This document shows positions 36,603 through 46,442 of a stretch of 64,000 bases of DNA, in pieces; positions within the stretch are counted from its first letter, which is position 1; each line of letters opens with the position of its first letter. The stretch lies in NCBI GenBank assembly GCA_963668245.2, contig OY764195.2, positions 2,170,001 through 2,234,000 of the forward strand. The letters are read 5' to 3'. Source of the stretch: Anoxybacterium sp963668245. Lineage in GTDB: Bacteria; Bacillota; Clostridia; Peptostreptococcales; Anaerovoracaceae. The notes beneath the pieces were generated by a model. The model was not told the origin of the DNA, ran no database searches, and saw only the letters and a list, made by a program, of their open reading frames with translations. The position numbers and the translations under genes were made by a program.

Positions 36603-37915
36603 CTATTTATTAATTAACTCCGATTCTACCAATAGATTCTTGATTGCCTGTGCGGATTCCGCATAAGTGAGAATTGACTTAGGTGAGATCGTTGTTGCGG
36701 TGGTTCCATTAAAGACATGTGCTGCCAGTACATCGTTTACATATGGTGTCGCCCATTTGCTTACCTGTCCATAATCGGTATAGCTTTGGTATCTGTTTGT
36801 ATCGGTTCCGGTTAAGTCTGTTATCTTCATCGCTCTTTGATACATTGTCATCGCTTCTTCTCTTGTGATTTGGTTGCCTCCTCTAAAGGTTCCATCGGAA
36901 TATCCTGTCACGATTCCATATTCATTTGCTATGAGTACGGCAAGTGTTCTATCTCCAGTCGCACTTACATCTTTAAATGTGTTTTCGTGCTCCCCTTCTC
37001 TATAGATTCCTAGTGCCCTTACGATGTATTCTGCAAAATCTGCTCTTGTGATTCCTTTGTTTGGCTCAAAATTTTCTGTGTCAAAGATTACTAGCCTTGA
37101 TGCCATATCGTTTACGACCTCTTTTGCCCAGTGATTTTCAACAGATTTTACGGTAACAGGATTCCAAACCAAAGTGTAGTCTGAATTTGTAAGAGAATTT
37201 AGTCTTGCATACCATTTGCCGTTATTCTGGTATATGTCTGTAGGCACGTGGCTGTATGTTCCGTCGGCATTGAATACGATACCTGTCGTAATCTTGCTTG
37301 GATCAACTCCTGACGGGATTTCCATAACCCTCTCTACATAATTTGAGAATTTGCTTATCTTAACATCTTCTGTTTTTCCTGCTGCATTGGTTGTTTTTGC
37401 TACTACTTCAAATGCGGTTGGTGGAAATACGATGGTTGCTCCATTTTCCTTTGCTACTTCATTGTATTTTGCCACAATTGAATCTTCTAATTTTGTAATC
37501 TTAACTTCTACCTGAATGTCTTTTAGCGAAGTTTCAGCTACTCCCAGTTCTTTTGCGACATTTGATATCGTTAGTTCTTTTGCTGGAATAATGTATTCTA
37601 CTGCGTCGCGCTTTACGGAAACATCAAAGGTATTTGTTTCAAGCTGTTTCACGATATCTCCTGTTAGTGCTACTTTCACAACCTCTGATTTCGTATCTGC
37701 AACCGGCACTTGAATCACATTTTGCTGTCCTGTTTGATTGGTTTTTACAGCTTCTTCAATCTTGCTTTCAATGGTTTTGTTGTCTACAGCAACGGTTACC
37801 GTCGATTTACCCGATTCTGTTGAGGTTGTTTCTGTACCTGCATTTTCAGTTTTTCCATTTACGACGATGTTTGCTGTACTTTGCCCTGTGGCAGTGGATC
37901 CTCCGCCACCGCCAG
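36603..37915 (-). repeat. Shared SLH anchor cassette, copy A
   Basis: This stretch, coding from the glycine linker to the third SLH domain, is almost base-for-base the same as 46456-47757 and 54143-55446. With copy C the match extends on to about 38280. Differences are scattered single bases. Confidence 0.9.
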
Positions 37916-39680
37916 AACTAGAGCCGCTAGCTGTGGTGGTTACCGTAACATTTACTCTATAATGGTTTACTGTTGTTGTATCTTGAGCGATTACCTTGAT
38001 AATAAAGAAATCGCCATTGCTAATTACCTCATTTACATAAGCTGTGTCTGTAGCAAAGTTTGCTGTGGAGGTACCTGAAGCATACTTGACAACTTTCACG
38101 GTTGCGTTGGCGTTGTTCTTGTCAAACAGCGTAATGAAGCTTCCGGCATTGCTAGTATCAGCAGCCTTCGCTGTCGTAATAGTCACCGCTCCTGCTATTT
38201 CAGAGCCAAGGGTTCCATTTGGTATTCCAAGGCTGGTCACAGTTTGCCCCTTAACCGTCGAGGATGCTTTTAGGGTTGCATCACTGGATATTAAATCTGC
38301 AACTACGACATTAACAGTGGCCTTCCTGTTCTCAGGGTTGTAGATATCAGCCCCTAAACTCAAAGTACCACTAAAAGTGTATGTGCCTGCTATGTTACCA
38401 TCATATGCAGGTGTCCCACCATCCCATACCACTGCCGCACTGGTAGTTGATGTAGTAGAATTCCTCAAATTAACCGAAACCATTGCAGGTAACCCCACTG
38501 CACTCAATACGGTCCCATTGGACACATGAATGGTCGAAAGCGTCCCAACACTTGCCACACCCGTTATATGGTTTGTAATTGCTAAATTCGAGAACGCATC
38601 AATTTCTACACTCGTTCCTTGCTCAACAAGATTATTTGTGCCTGTTTTAGTATAGTTCACCATCACAGTTATATCTGTAGATTCAATATTAGAATCTAAG
38701 GTTAAATCAATCTCTGAACCATTGACTACTGCACTAGTCACTTGAGGGTTGGATGAAACACCACTTAATGTAAATGCCGATGGATCTGCTGTTCCACTGA
38801 CCATATCATATAATAGAGTTATTTTTACATGCGTTCTGTCCACGGTATCCGCATAACCTAGAATTCTATTGACGGTTGTTCCTGAATGAACAAAATAAAT
38901 ACTACCACCTGTGTCAACTTGAGTTCCCCAAGGTGAAACGCTTCCCGTACTATAAGTTTCTATTTTATTGCCAGATAAATCAAATTTTTGAATTGTTCTA
39001 TCACCTGCCGATGCATACACATAACCATCTTTCCCAACCGAAGCCCAATTTGGTGAACTCACGCTTGCAAAATCAGACTGAACGCCACTTGGATCTATTT
39101 TTATGATTCTACCATTAGATTTATCCGCTAAATAAAGGTTATCAGCCGAATCTATCCCCAATCCAATAAGTGATGAAATCACTGGTGAGACTCCTTTTAA
39201 AATTGTTGTAAATTCGGCGCTATTTGAGCCATCCGCATCCATTTTGTATATTTTACCAGTTGAGTAGCTCACTACAAAAATTTTATTATGGCTGTCCACC
39301 GCAACACCCGTCACAAAACCCAGACCACCTTTAATATACGTTGTATTTCCTCCAGAATCAACTCTTGTAATTTTGCTACCTGTGTGTTCTGCCACAATCA
39401 GATTGCCACTGTTATCAAATGCAACCCCTATTGGCTGCGTAACATTCGTCGTCATCGTTGTAAGATTTGAACCGTCTTTATCCATTTTAATAATTTTGTG
39501 CCCAGCGTAATCAGATACATATACTTTGTCATCTGGTCCAATGATAATCCCTATCGCTGAAGACAGACCAGAAACAATTGCCGTACCTGAGTACGACACA
39601 TCCGCATACACAAAACTTCCAGTAAACTGTAATACGGTACACAACATTGCGACCACAAGAAATCTACTAATTTTATTCAT
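36603..39680 (-). CDS. SLH surface protein with NHL-type beta-propeller (cassette copy A)
   Basis: A protein of 1025 residues with a signal peptide (about 1-27). NHL/SMP-30-like propeller repeats (about 30-290) include GPDDKVYVSDYAGHKIIKMD and related units. A SwmB-like domain and Ig-like strands (about 290-470) follow, then a cadherin-like sandwich (about 470-600). After a GGGGG linker (about 605) comes the shared anchor cassette: a beta-rich spacer and three SLH domains (about 830-1025). The anchor cassette is nearly identical to those at 46443 and 54132, and similarity with the latter extends over the cadherin-like part. GGGAGGG precedes the ATG. Confidence 0.9.
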   Translation of the reverse strand: MNKISRFLVVAMLCTVLQFTGSFVYADVSYSGTAIVSGLSSAIGIIIGPDDKVYVSDYAGHKIIKMDKDGSNLTTMTTNVTQPIGVAFDNSGNLIVAEHTGSKITRVDSGGNTTYIKGGLGFVTGVAVDSHNKIFVVSYSTGKIYKMDADGSNSAEFTTILKGVSPVISSLIGLGIDSADNLYLADKSNGRIIKIDPSGVQSDFASVSSPNWASVGKDGYVYASAGDRTIQKFDLSGNKIETYSTGSVSPWGTQVDTGGSIYFVHSGTTVNRILGYADTVDRTHVKITLLYDMVSGTADPSAFTLSGVSSNPQVTSAVVNGSEIDLTLDSNIESTDITVMVNYTKTGTNNLVEQGTSVEIDAFSNLAITNHITGVASVGTLSTIHVSNGTVLSAVGLPAMVSVNLRNSTTSTTSAAVVWDGGTPAYDGNIAGTYTFSGTLSLGADIYNPENRKATVNVVVADLISSDATLKASSTVKGQTVTSLGIPNGTLGSEIAGAVTITTAKAADTSNAGSFITLFDKNNANATVKVVKYASGTSTANFATDTAYVNEVISNGDFFIIKVIAQDTTTVNHYRVNVTVTTTASGSSSGGGGGSTATGQSTANIVVNGKTENAGTETTSTESGKSTVTVAVDNKTIESKIEEAVKTNQTGQQNVIQVPVADTKSEVVKVALTGDIVKQLETNTFDVSVKRDAVEYIIPAKELTISNVAKELGVAETSLKDIQVEVKITKLEDSIVAKYNEVAKENGATIVFPPTAFEVVAKTTNAAGKTEDVKISKFSNYVERVMEIPSGVDPSKITTGIVFNADGTYSHVPTDIYQNNGKWYARLNSLTNSDYTLVWNPVTVKSVENHWAKEVVNDMASRLVIFDTENFEPNKGITRADFAEYIVRALGIYREGEHENTFKDVSATGDRTLAVLIANEYGIVTGYSDGTFRGGNQITREEAMTMYQRAMKITDLTGTDTNRYQSYTDYGQVSKWATPYVNDVLAAHVFNGTTATTISPKSILTYAESAQAIKNLLVESELINK

Positions 39681-39838
39681 TCAATTCCCTCCCATATTGA
39701 AATGCGTGATATTAAGATAGCTGTAATCTGATTTTAACCACCCAACAAACAAAAATGATAAGCGGTCTATAACCTAGTATGAATAATCCCTATGTTTTAA
39801 TTTGGAATTATCGTTTAAGATCCGAAAGACTTTTTCGT

Positions 39839-42655
39839 TTAAAAATTGTATTTTAAAAGTTCATTAAGATTCATCATAACCTGAGCCGCTTGCGCTCTGG
39901 TTGAAGTTAACTTAGGCTCAAACATAGAATTCCCATTTGCGTCGTTGCCCATGCCTTTCATCAAGTTTTTTGTGGTCATAAACATGACTCCTTCATTGGC
40001 CCAAGAGGAAACCTTGTCAAGATCGCCGTATGTAATCTGAGCTGCCCATTCACCCTTTGGTCCCTGCTCTTTATATTTCATGTAATTGGTCATCATGACA
40101 GACATTTGCTCTCTTGTTACCGCTGCGTTCGGTGCAAATTTGTCTTTGCCTATTCCAGTCACAATTCCATTTTCACTTGCCCATGCAATATATGGTGAAT
40201 AATACTGATTCGTATTCACATCAGTGAATACATTCTTATTGGCGTACAAAGCTGCATCTATTCCTTCCATTCTGCCTAGAATTGCTACGAACATACTCCT
40301 GGTCATTTCGTCTTGCGGTCCAAATGTGATATCTGTCTGACCCTTCATTAGACCGTTCTCATTCACAAAGGCTACTGCATTATAATACCATGCGCTGCTC
40401 TTTACATCTGTGAAAGAATTTGCCCAATCTGCCAAATCATCATATCCGATGATATACTTTGAGAAGTGATCTACCACGAAGGCAACCGTTTTGTTCTTTG
40501 CATCATAGTTACAGTTTATTTCGGTCAGGTTTCCGTTGTCAGCCATGTACCAAACCGTCAGATTTTCAATCGGTTCATCGGTCTTTATCTCATAAGGAAT
40601 ACTGACATTTACCCTGCCTCCATTAAAACTTGAAATGAGTTTTCCGCCAGAAATAACACTCAAATCATAAACCGTTTTGTCACCTACTTTTGTCTGCTGT
40701 ACCTCTGTCAAGGTAGTCTTCACTACATCGTCTACAATTACCTTGATCTCCGTATCTTTGGATTGTGTGCCCATCGCTGCCACTGACTTGCTGTCAAAGG
40801 TCAGTGTTCCATTTTCCGTAACCACAGTTAGGCTATTGTTTTTACCAGCAAGTGAACCCAAACCAGAATTTGGCAAAGTTACTTCATTGGTTTTATTGGA
40901 CTTGATGGTAACAGTCCCTCCGTTTTTGGTGATCCCCACTGCATTATTTAGTTGATTCCCTGTTATATTTCCTGTGTTGGTATTGATTACAGTTGTTGCT
41001 GAAGTACTGCCGCTACTACTTCCACCCGAACCACTACCAGTGCTACTGCTGGTAGCCGCATCAGTAACAACAAACTGTGCTAAAACACTTGCAAATGTAC
41101 TGTTTGAACCAATAATGTTGATGGTCTCAGAGTATGTTCCAGCTGCCAGATTTGTATTCGGTTGTACCGTAAATGTTACCGAACTGCCTATTGCAAGTGT
41201 TGTGGAGGACAGCATGCCGATGGTATAATTCGTTGATGTAGGCTGTGATACTGTAATTACTTGATTTCCTGTATTTGTTATGGTTATCGTCTGTGATACT
41301 GGTGCTGAGGCATATCCAACAGCCTGTGAGCCAAAACTCGTCAGCGATGATGCCGTCATAGTGCAGATTTGCGTCCACTCCATGTCCAGCAAAGGATAGC
41401 CTCCATTCTCACTACTATTTGTCGCAGCTTTCCATGTATAATATGTACTGCTACCTTGATTACTAACCCAGTTGTTTAGCATTGTCACGAAACTTGAATC
41501 TGTCATACCGATTGAGTTCATACTAGTTGTACTGACTGTGACGCTACCAAATGTAGTCCCAATAGCTAATTTACTACCAATAGCTGCACCACTTATTGTA
41601 TGGATTGCATCGTTATTCCAGTATCCGTTTGATATCGAATTTTCTTGATGATAACCAACCAATCCACCCGCACGAAAATTCGTTCCGAATTCTCCGCTTC
41701 CTGCTGTTATATTACCTGTAGCATAACAGTTTGATATTTCTGCTCTAATGTTTTGACCAACCAAACCTCCAATTAAAGAAGGGTGTGTATTATAATTACC
41801 TGCCGTTACATTCCCCGTAGCATAACAGTTTCTTATTGTTCCGTCTGAAGAGGAACCAACCAAGCCGCCAACGTATACAAAATCAGCTCCAGTTACTGCC
41901 CCTGTAGCATAGCAATTTTTTATTGCTGCGTGTGAGGAGGACCCAACCAAACCACCGACGAAAGTAGGAAGGCTAATTCCATTTTCTCCTGACAAATTAA
42001 TTGTAGCAAAGCAATTATCAATGATTCCCCCATTGGTATACCCTACCAAGCCTCCAACATCAGCAGACATTCCTCCTGCAATATCGCCGGTAGCATAGCA
42101 GTTTGTTATTGTTCCATAATAGCCGTACCCTACCAAGCCTCCAATATTGGCAGAAAGCCTAGATGAGTTGATTTGTACACTAACTCCAAGATTTTTAATT
42201 GAGCTTCCTGAGGTATTCCCAAAAAAGCCGACATAGAAATTTGTATTATCTGGGGTATCCGATGTTCCAATTTTAATTCCAGTAATTTTAAAGCTCTTTC
42301 CATCAAATGTGCCTGAAAATGGCTTACCATTGGTCCCAATAGGTATCCAATTTCCAGTAATAACGATGTCATTTGTCAGCTCAAATGTGGTGTTTTCATA
42401 TTTAATACCGCTATCACTGCTTACCGATGTTGCCAAATCACGAAGCTGTTCTTCCGTGGTTATCGCGTAAACAGTTGGTGAGCCGATTGTACCTTCTGGC
42501 GCCCCAATCGTGTATGCTGTAACTGATGAGTCAGCATACACCTCTTCCACCACTCCCTTTATCCCCAGAGAGCCGAATCCTCCGAATAGTGTAGCAAATG
42601 CCATTGCGAGAATTAATAGAAATGCCCACCTTTTTTTATAACTTTGTTTTTCCAT
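39839..42655 (-). CDS. SLH surface protein with GLUG repeats
   Basis: A protein of 938 residues starting MEKQSYKKRW, set by AAGGAG 9 bases upstream. Order: signal peptide (to about VYADSS), GLUG repeats (about 90-370, with CYATGxVT and GGLVGxS units), an anchor-D/ASPM-like Ig domain (about 425-515, ITITNTGNQVITV), a Ser/Gly linker, a beta module (about 545-740) and three SLH domains (about 745-938). The SLH part differs in sequence from the shared cassette. The gene follows the lipoprotein gene by 13 bases, so the two are probably an operon. Confidence 0.9.
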   Translation of the reverse strand: MEKQSYKKRWAFLLILAMAFATLFGGFGSLGIKGVVEEVYADSSVTAYTIGAPEGTIGSPTVYAITTEEQLRDLATSVSSDSGIKYENTTFELTNDIVITGNWIPIGTNGKPFSGTFDGKSFKITGIKIGTSDTPDNTNFYVGFFGNTSGSSIKNLGVSVQINSSRLSANIGGLVGYGYYGTITNCYATGDIAGGMSADVGGLVGYTNGGIIDNCFATINLSGENGISLPTFVGGLVGSSSHAAIKNCYATGAVTGADFVYVGGLVGSSSDGTIRNCYATGNVTAGNYNTHPSLIGGLVGQNIRAEISNCYATGNITAGSGEFGTNFRAGGLVGYHQENSISNGYWNNDAIHTISGAAIGSKLAIGTTFGSVTVSTTSMNSIGMTDSSFVTMLNNWVSNQGSSTYYTWKAATNSSENGGYPLLDMEWTQICTMTASSLTSFGSQAVGYASAPVSQTITITNTGNQVITVSQPTSTNYTIGMLSSTTLAIGSSVTFTVQPNTNLAAGTYSETINIIGSNSTFASVLAQFVVTDAATSSSTGSGSGGSSSGSTSATTVINTNTGNITGNQLNNAVGITKNGGTVTIKSNKTNEVTLPNSGLGSLAGKNNSLTVVTENGTLTFDSKSVAAMGTQSKDTEIKVIVDDVVKTTLTEVQQTKVGDKTVYDLSVISGGKLISSFNGGRVNVSIPYEIKTDEPIENLTVWYMADNGNLTEINCNYDAKNKTVAFVVDHFSKYIIGYDDLADWANSFTDVKSSAWYYNAVAFVNENGLMKGQTDITFGPQDEMTRSMFVAILGRMEGIDAALYANKNVFTDVNTNQYYSPYIAWASENGIVTGIGKDKFAPNAAVTREQMSVMMTNYMKYKEQGPKGEWAAQITYGDLDKVSSWANEGVMFMTTKNLMKGMGNDANGNSMFEPKLTSTRAQAAQVMMNLNELLKYNF

Positions 42656-42668
42656 TATTTTTTTCTCC

Positions 42669-43364
42669 TTATTTTTCAACAGGGGTAATAATACCCGATA
42701 TTTGAAGGTGTCCTTCCACATCGTTCTGAGGGTTTATAACTACAAGAAATGATGTTCCCTCAGCGTCAACTCTAGCATAGGCATCAAGATCATTACCAAT
42801 ATCATAAGGTTCAAAACCATCTGCAATCAGTGCTTCACGATATGCTTCAATAGATGTATCCATTACATCTGAGTAGTCAACGGTCACAAGGCCCTCTGGG
42901 TTCATATATGCCTCATTCGGAGTATATCCTTGAAATGCAGTAATGCCATCTAGTTCAGTTGGCCATTGTACTGTAACTTTCCTAGGAGCCTCCTCGCCAG
43001 GTCCAGAAAGAAGAAATAAATTAATCCTTGTATCCTCTATATTCCAGCCAACTGCCAAGCTGCCTTCTTTAGAGACCTTCGTGTATGTATTGCCATTCAT
43101 GGGTTCATATGTAAACCCCGCATCCACAAGTTCATTGGAATACGTTTCAAGCTGTTTTTCAGTTACATTCTGAAACTCCATTGAAATTGTGTCTTCATCA
43201 ATTACCTCTAAGTTTTCAATGGGACTGGCAGTAAATGCTGGGACTTCAGAAAACTGAGCAGGCCACTCAGTACTTGCAACCTCTTCTGTACCTCCACCGC
43301 ATCCTGTTAATGTAAATGAAAACATGAATAATAATACAATAATTGAAGTAATGATTTTTTTCAT
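42669..43364 (-). CDS. Lipoprotein with internal duplication
   Basis: A protein of 231 residues with signal and lipobox LTGC (C22). Two similar halves are visible: WPAQFSEVPAFTASPI ... LETYSNELVDAGFTYE and WPTELDGITAFQGYTP ... IEAYREALIADGFEPY. The repeated unit is about 100 residues and resembles DUF6591-type lipoproteins, function unknown. AGAGGAG precedes the ATG. It lies 13 bases upstream of the GLUG-SLH gene and may help export, sense or anchor that protein. Confidence 0.8.
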   Translation of the reverse strand: MKKIITSIIVLLFMFSFTLTGCGGGTEEVASTEWPAQFSEVPAFTASPIENLEVIDEDTISMEFQNVTEKQLETYSNELVDAGFTYEPMNGNTYTKVSKEGSLAVGWNIEDTRINLFLLSGPGEEAPRKVTVQWPTELDGITAFQGYTPNEAYMNPEGLVTVDYSDVMDTSIEAYREALIADGFEPYDIGNDLDAYARVDAEGTSFLVVINPQNDVEGHLQISGIITPVEK

Positions 43365-43486
43365 TTTGTTTCTCCTCTTTTTCTAATGCATTAACTTATT
43401 TGTTTATGTATAATTCACAGGTCTACACATCTATCTTCTCATCTAAACGTATTTTTTATGAATATTAACATTACACCTAACTGTTT

Positions 43487-44044
43487 TTAGGTAGTACTCC
43501 TATCAATTATAGGATTTTCATTTTCTTCTTCAAAATAAGCTCGCTTGGAAAAACCAAGAATACCTAAGCCTGCAGCAATAGAGGCGGGAAACAGACGAAT
43601 AGAATAATTCAATTTTTTCGCACTATCATTATAAATCAGCCTGCTAGTAGCAATCATTTTTTCATATTGATTCACAGCATTCATTTTTTTGATATAGTTG
43701 CTATCCGTTTTTAAATCTGGATATATTTCCGCAGCTGCCATAATTTGTTCCTTAATCTCATCAATCATATTTGATTGCTTAATTACATCGTCAGGAGTAG
43801 AATCCTTCGTGATAGAGCTTCTTGCTTGAATCTTCTGATTTATCGTCTTGTGTTCATCTTCAGCAAATTCCTTGGTTAACTCCAGAATGCAAGTCAACGC
43901 ATCCCATCTTGAAGATACCTGAACACCAATTTGTAACATAGCATTATTTATGTTTTCATCCAATACCACAAGGGCACGCTGTACAAAAATGATCCAAGAA
44001 ACAAGTGCCACAATAATGGCTCCAGATGCAATTATGTAATACAT
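43487..44044 (-). CDS. LemA-family membrane protein
   Basis: A protein of 185 residues with an N-terminal membrane helix (about 3-22). The LemA helical bundle pattern includes VQRALVVLDENINNAMLQIGVQVSSRWDAL, the conserved ETYPDLK-like AAEIYPDLKTDSNYI, and SRLIYNDSAKKLNYSIRLFPAS. LemA proteins are envelope-associated and poorly understood. AGAGGAAAAT precedes the ATG. It is divergent from the LytTR response regulator, hinting at shared control. Confidence 0.9.
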   Translation of the reverse strand: MYYIIASGAIIVALVSWIIFVQRALVVLDENINNAMLQIGVQVSSRWDALTCILELTKEFAEDEHKTINQKIQARSSITKDSTPDDVIKQSNMIDEIKEQIMAAAEIYPDLKTDSNYIKKMNAVNQYEKMIATSRLIYNDSAKKLNYSIRLFPASIAAGLGILGFSKRAYFEEENENPIIDRSTT

Positions 44045-44127
44045 ATTTTCCTCTTTTCCTCCATTTAGCTTTATACAAAATCATAGCAGGTTTTTCAGTA
44101 ATAAATTGCAATTTGTACGAATTGACG

Positions 44128-44155
44128 CTTTTTCGTCACGAAACGACTTTTTCAT
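44128..44155. promoter_or_regulatory. Direct repeat in the LemA / response-regulator gap
   Basis: CTTTTTCGT at 44128 and CTTTTTCAT at 44147 are direct repeats 19 bases apart. LytTR regulators bind short direct repeats about two helical turns apart, so this could be an operator. The spacing is slightly short and this is only a suggestion. Confidence 0.3.
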
Positions 44156-44210
44156 AGTATTGCTTCATGGTATACTATGATTGTAGAATTATAGAATTAG
44201 GCGGGTTTTT

Positions 44211-44936
44211 ATGTTAAAAATAGCTATTTGCGATGACAATATTGCTGATCTGTCCAATATAGTTTCCATCATAGAAGACTATCAGGCTCTGCAAAGAGAT
44301 AAAAATAGTATTAAATATACAGCATTTCAAAATTCGGTTGATTTAATTGCCGTAATGGAAAGCGGACAAGAATATAATCTAGTGCTACTAGATATTTTAA
44401 TGCCTTTTATGACCGGTATGGATGCTGCAAAGGAAATACGGCAATTTAATCAGGATGTCAAAATTATTTTTATGACTTCTTCTCCTGAGTTTGCTGTTGA
44501 GTCTTATGCAGTGGATGCGTATTATTACGCGCTAAAGCCTATTTGGAGGGAGAAGTTATTTATCCTGTTGGATAAGTTGATTTTGGAGACCGAAATTCAT
44601 TCCAATGCAAGTTTTTTAATAAAAAGCAAAAATGGATTGACTAGGATTCAGTTTAATCAATTAGAATTTGCAGAGGTAGTTGGCAGAACCATCCTCTATC
44701 ATCTAGCGGATGGTTCTATCATAGAGGCGATTGGTTCCCTGCGTGAACTCGAAAAGGAACTTTTATCTAACCCAAGCTTTATTAAGACACATCGTTCCTA
44801 TATTATTAATATGGAACTTATAGACACCCTCGGTCAAAGGGAAATCAAAATGCAGTCGCAAGCCTTAGTGCTAATATCAAAGGCGAATTACAACACAGTT
44901 AAGTCAGCATATATCAAATTTTCATTTAAGGAGTAA
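44211..44936 (+). CDS. LytTR-type response regulator (AgrA/ComE-like)
   Basis: A protein of 241 residues. The receiver domain (1-125) has acidic D8-D9, phospho-acceptor D61 (LLDILMP) and K109 (ALKP). The LytTR DNA-binding domain (about 140-240) includes FAEVVGRTILYHLADGSIIEAIGSL and FIKTHRSYIINM. It starts 2 bases before the histidine kinase gene and forms a two-component pair with it. Such pairs often control surface or exported products; the flanking LemA and SLH genes are candidate targets. Confidence 0.94.
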   Translation: MLKIAICDDNIADLSNIVSIIEDYQALQRDKNSIKYTAFQNSVDLIAVMESGQEYNLVLLDILMPFMTGMDAAKEIRQFNQDVKIIFMTSSPEFAVESYAVDAYYYALKPIWREKLFILLDKLILETEIHSNASFLIKSKNGLTRIQFNQLEFAEVVGRTILYHLADGSIIEAIGSLRELEKELLSNPSFIKTHRSYIINMELIDTLGQREIKMQSQALVLISKANYNTVKSAYIKFSFKE

Positions 44937-44938
44937 AC

Positions 44939-46207
44939 ATGCTCGATTATATACGGTCGATTCTAAGTTTTATTTTTGCAGTCAGCGTGATGTATATGTT
45001 GTTGGATTGTGAAATAAAAAACAAGAAGAAAGCCTATCAAATAGGATTTTTTACCATTTTAATCATTACTTTGGATGGGTTTATTCTATTCTATTATGAT
45101 TATCCCTTTTTTATGAAATTTTATCCACTTCTCGTCCATCTTCCCGTATTTTTAGCCTTTCTGTTCATTTCAAAATTTAAAGCTACCAAAGTGTTTTTTA
45201 TTCTTTCTACTCTTATAGCAATCAGTACTTCATTCTCTATGGTGGGCTTAAGTATTGCATTTATATTTAACTTCAACAAGGATGTGGCAAATATTATTTG
45301 CTATATCCTGTATCTACCAACATGGTTTATGCTTTATAAATATCTTCGTCCACCATTTCTTTATGTGTTGCGCAACTCGAATCAAGGTTGGTTAGGATTT
45401 TCTATCATTCCTATTTCATACTCTGTCCTTATCTATTCTATTGGTATGTATAATCTCAACGAGGTGATAGACAAATTCAGTGTTAAGTATGGTGTGTTGT
45501 TATTTATTATGGTTTTTTCAGTTTATTTTTTATTTCTACGATTCTTCAAACAAATCAGAGAGCAGCTCATTTTACAAAATGAGCAGAATTTATTAATCAA
45601 TCAAATTGCTGCAGCACAGCTATATTTTGAAGCATTGGAAGAATCACAAGAAAAAACAATCTTATATCGCCACGATATGCGTCATCACTTGAATCTAATC
45701 AATTCCTATCTTGCATATAACAACAAGGACGCAGCACAAAAATATATTGCTGAGGTAGATCAAACAATAGATAATGCTGTAGTCGAGAAATATTGCACAA
45801 ATTATACGGTTAATCTGATTTTATATTCTTATATTTCACATGCCAAAAAAGAAGATATTGAAGTGGACGCTCAAATTGAGCTTCCAGAGCAAAACATTAT
45901 ATCTGATATGGATCTTTGCGTTATTTTTGGAAATACAATTGAAAATGCCGTCAATGCATGTAAATGCATTAGTAGCATTAAAGATAAGTACATAAAAATT
46001 GTCTGCAAAAATAAAAATAATAAGGTTTTCATACAAATTACGAACAGCTACGAAGGCAAAGTTGATTTTTTAGATGATATCCCTATAAGCAATAAAGAGA
46101 ATCATGGTCTTGGTACGAAAAGTATCGCCGCGATAGCACATAAATACGGCGGCGTCTATTCCTTTGACGCTGAAAGGGGAGTCTTTACGACAAGCATCAT
46201 CTTGTAA
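44939..46207 (+). CDS. AgrC-like sensor histidine kinase (GHKL)
   Basis: A protein of 422 residues with six or seven membrane helices in residues 1-205. A dimerisation segment with H245 (YRHDMRHHLN) is followed by a GHKL ATPase domain (about 305-422) with N-box FGNTIENAVNAC and G-box GLGTKSI. The layout matches AgrC/ComD-type peptide receptors. No AgrD/AgrB-like peptide system is visible nearby, so the ligand is unknown. Co-transcribed with the response regulator. Confidence 0.93.
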   Translation: MLDYIRSILSFIFAVSVMYMLLDCEIKNKKKAYQIGFFTILIITLDGFILFYYDYPFFMKFYPLLVHLPVFLAFLFISKFKATKVFFILSTLIAISTSFSMVGLSIAFIFNFNKDVANIICYILYLPTWFMLYKYLRPPFLYVLRNSNQGWLGFSIIPISYSVLIYSIGMYNLNEVIDKFSVKYGVLLFIMVFSVYFLFLRFFKQIREQLILQNEQNLLINQIAAAQLYFEALEESQEKTILYRHDMRHHLNLINSYLAYNNKDAAQKYIAEVDQTIDNAVVEKYCTNYTVNLILYSYISHAKKEDIEVDAQIELPEQNIISDMDLCVIFGNTIENAVNACKCISSIKDKYIKIVCKNKNNKVFIQITNSYEGKVDFLDDIPISNKENHGLGTKSIAAIAHKYGGVYSFDAERGVFTTSIIL

Positions 46208-46339
46208 CGCAAAAAATAATACCAACAGAGCATTTCACACGAAGCTAGAAGCTGCTGGAATAGCTCAAAGCACGTCAAGAGTAGCCAAAGGTATTGATAA
46301 CGGTCCAATGGAGAAAGATGAAATTTATATACAAGCAGC

Positions 46340-46371
46340 AAAAAAATCCAGCAGGTGTCGTCCTGCTGGAT
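46340..46371 (-). terminator. Terminator between histidine kinase and SLH copy B
   Basis: A perfect 10-bp stem, ATCCAGCAGG / CCTGCTGGAT, with a 6-base loop. The minus strand follows with seven T, so it mainly terminates the SLH gene ending at 46443. It may also stop the kinase transcript. Confidence 0.85.
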
Positions 46372-46442
46372 GAAAAAAGTTATATTTTTTTTATTGTCTA
46401 CTCGACGGGGAACGGTTCATAATCAAAGGCACTCCATATACA

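Noticed and set aside
44045..46442. AgrD/AgrB-type autoinducer genes near the AgrC/AgrA-like pair
   Set aside because: No small amphipathic peptide with a Cys-containing ring motif and no AgrB-like membrane protease could be found in the gaps on either strand.
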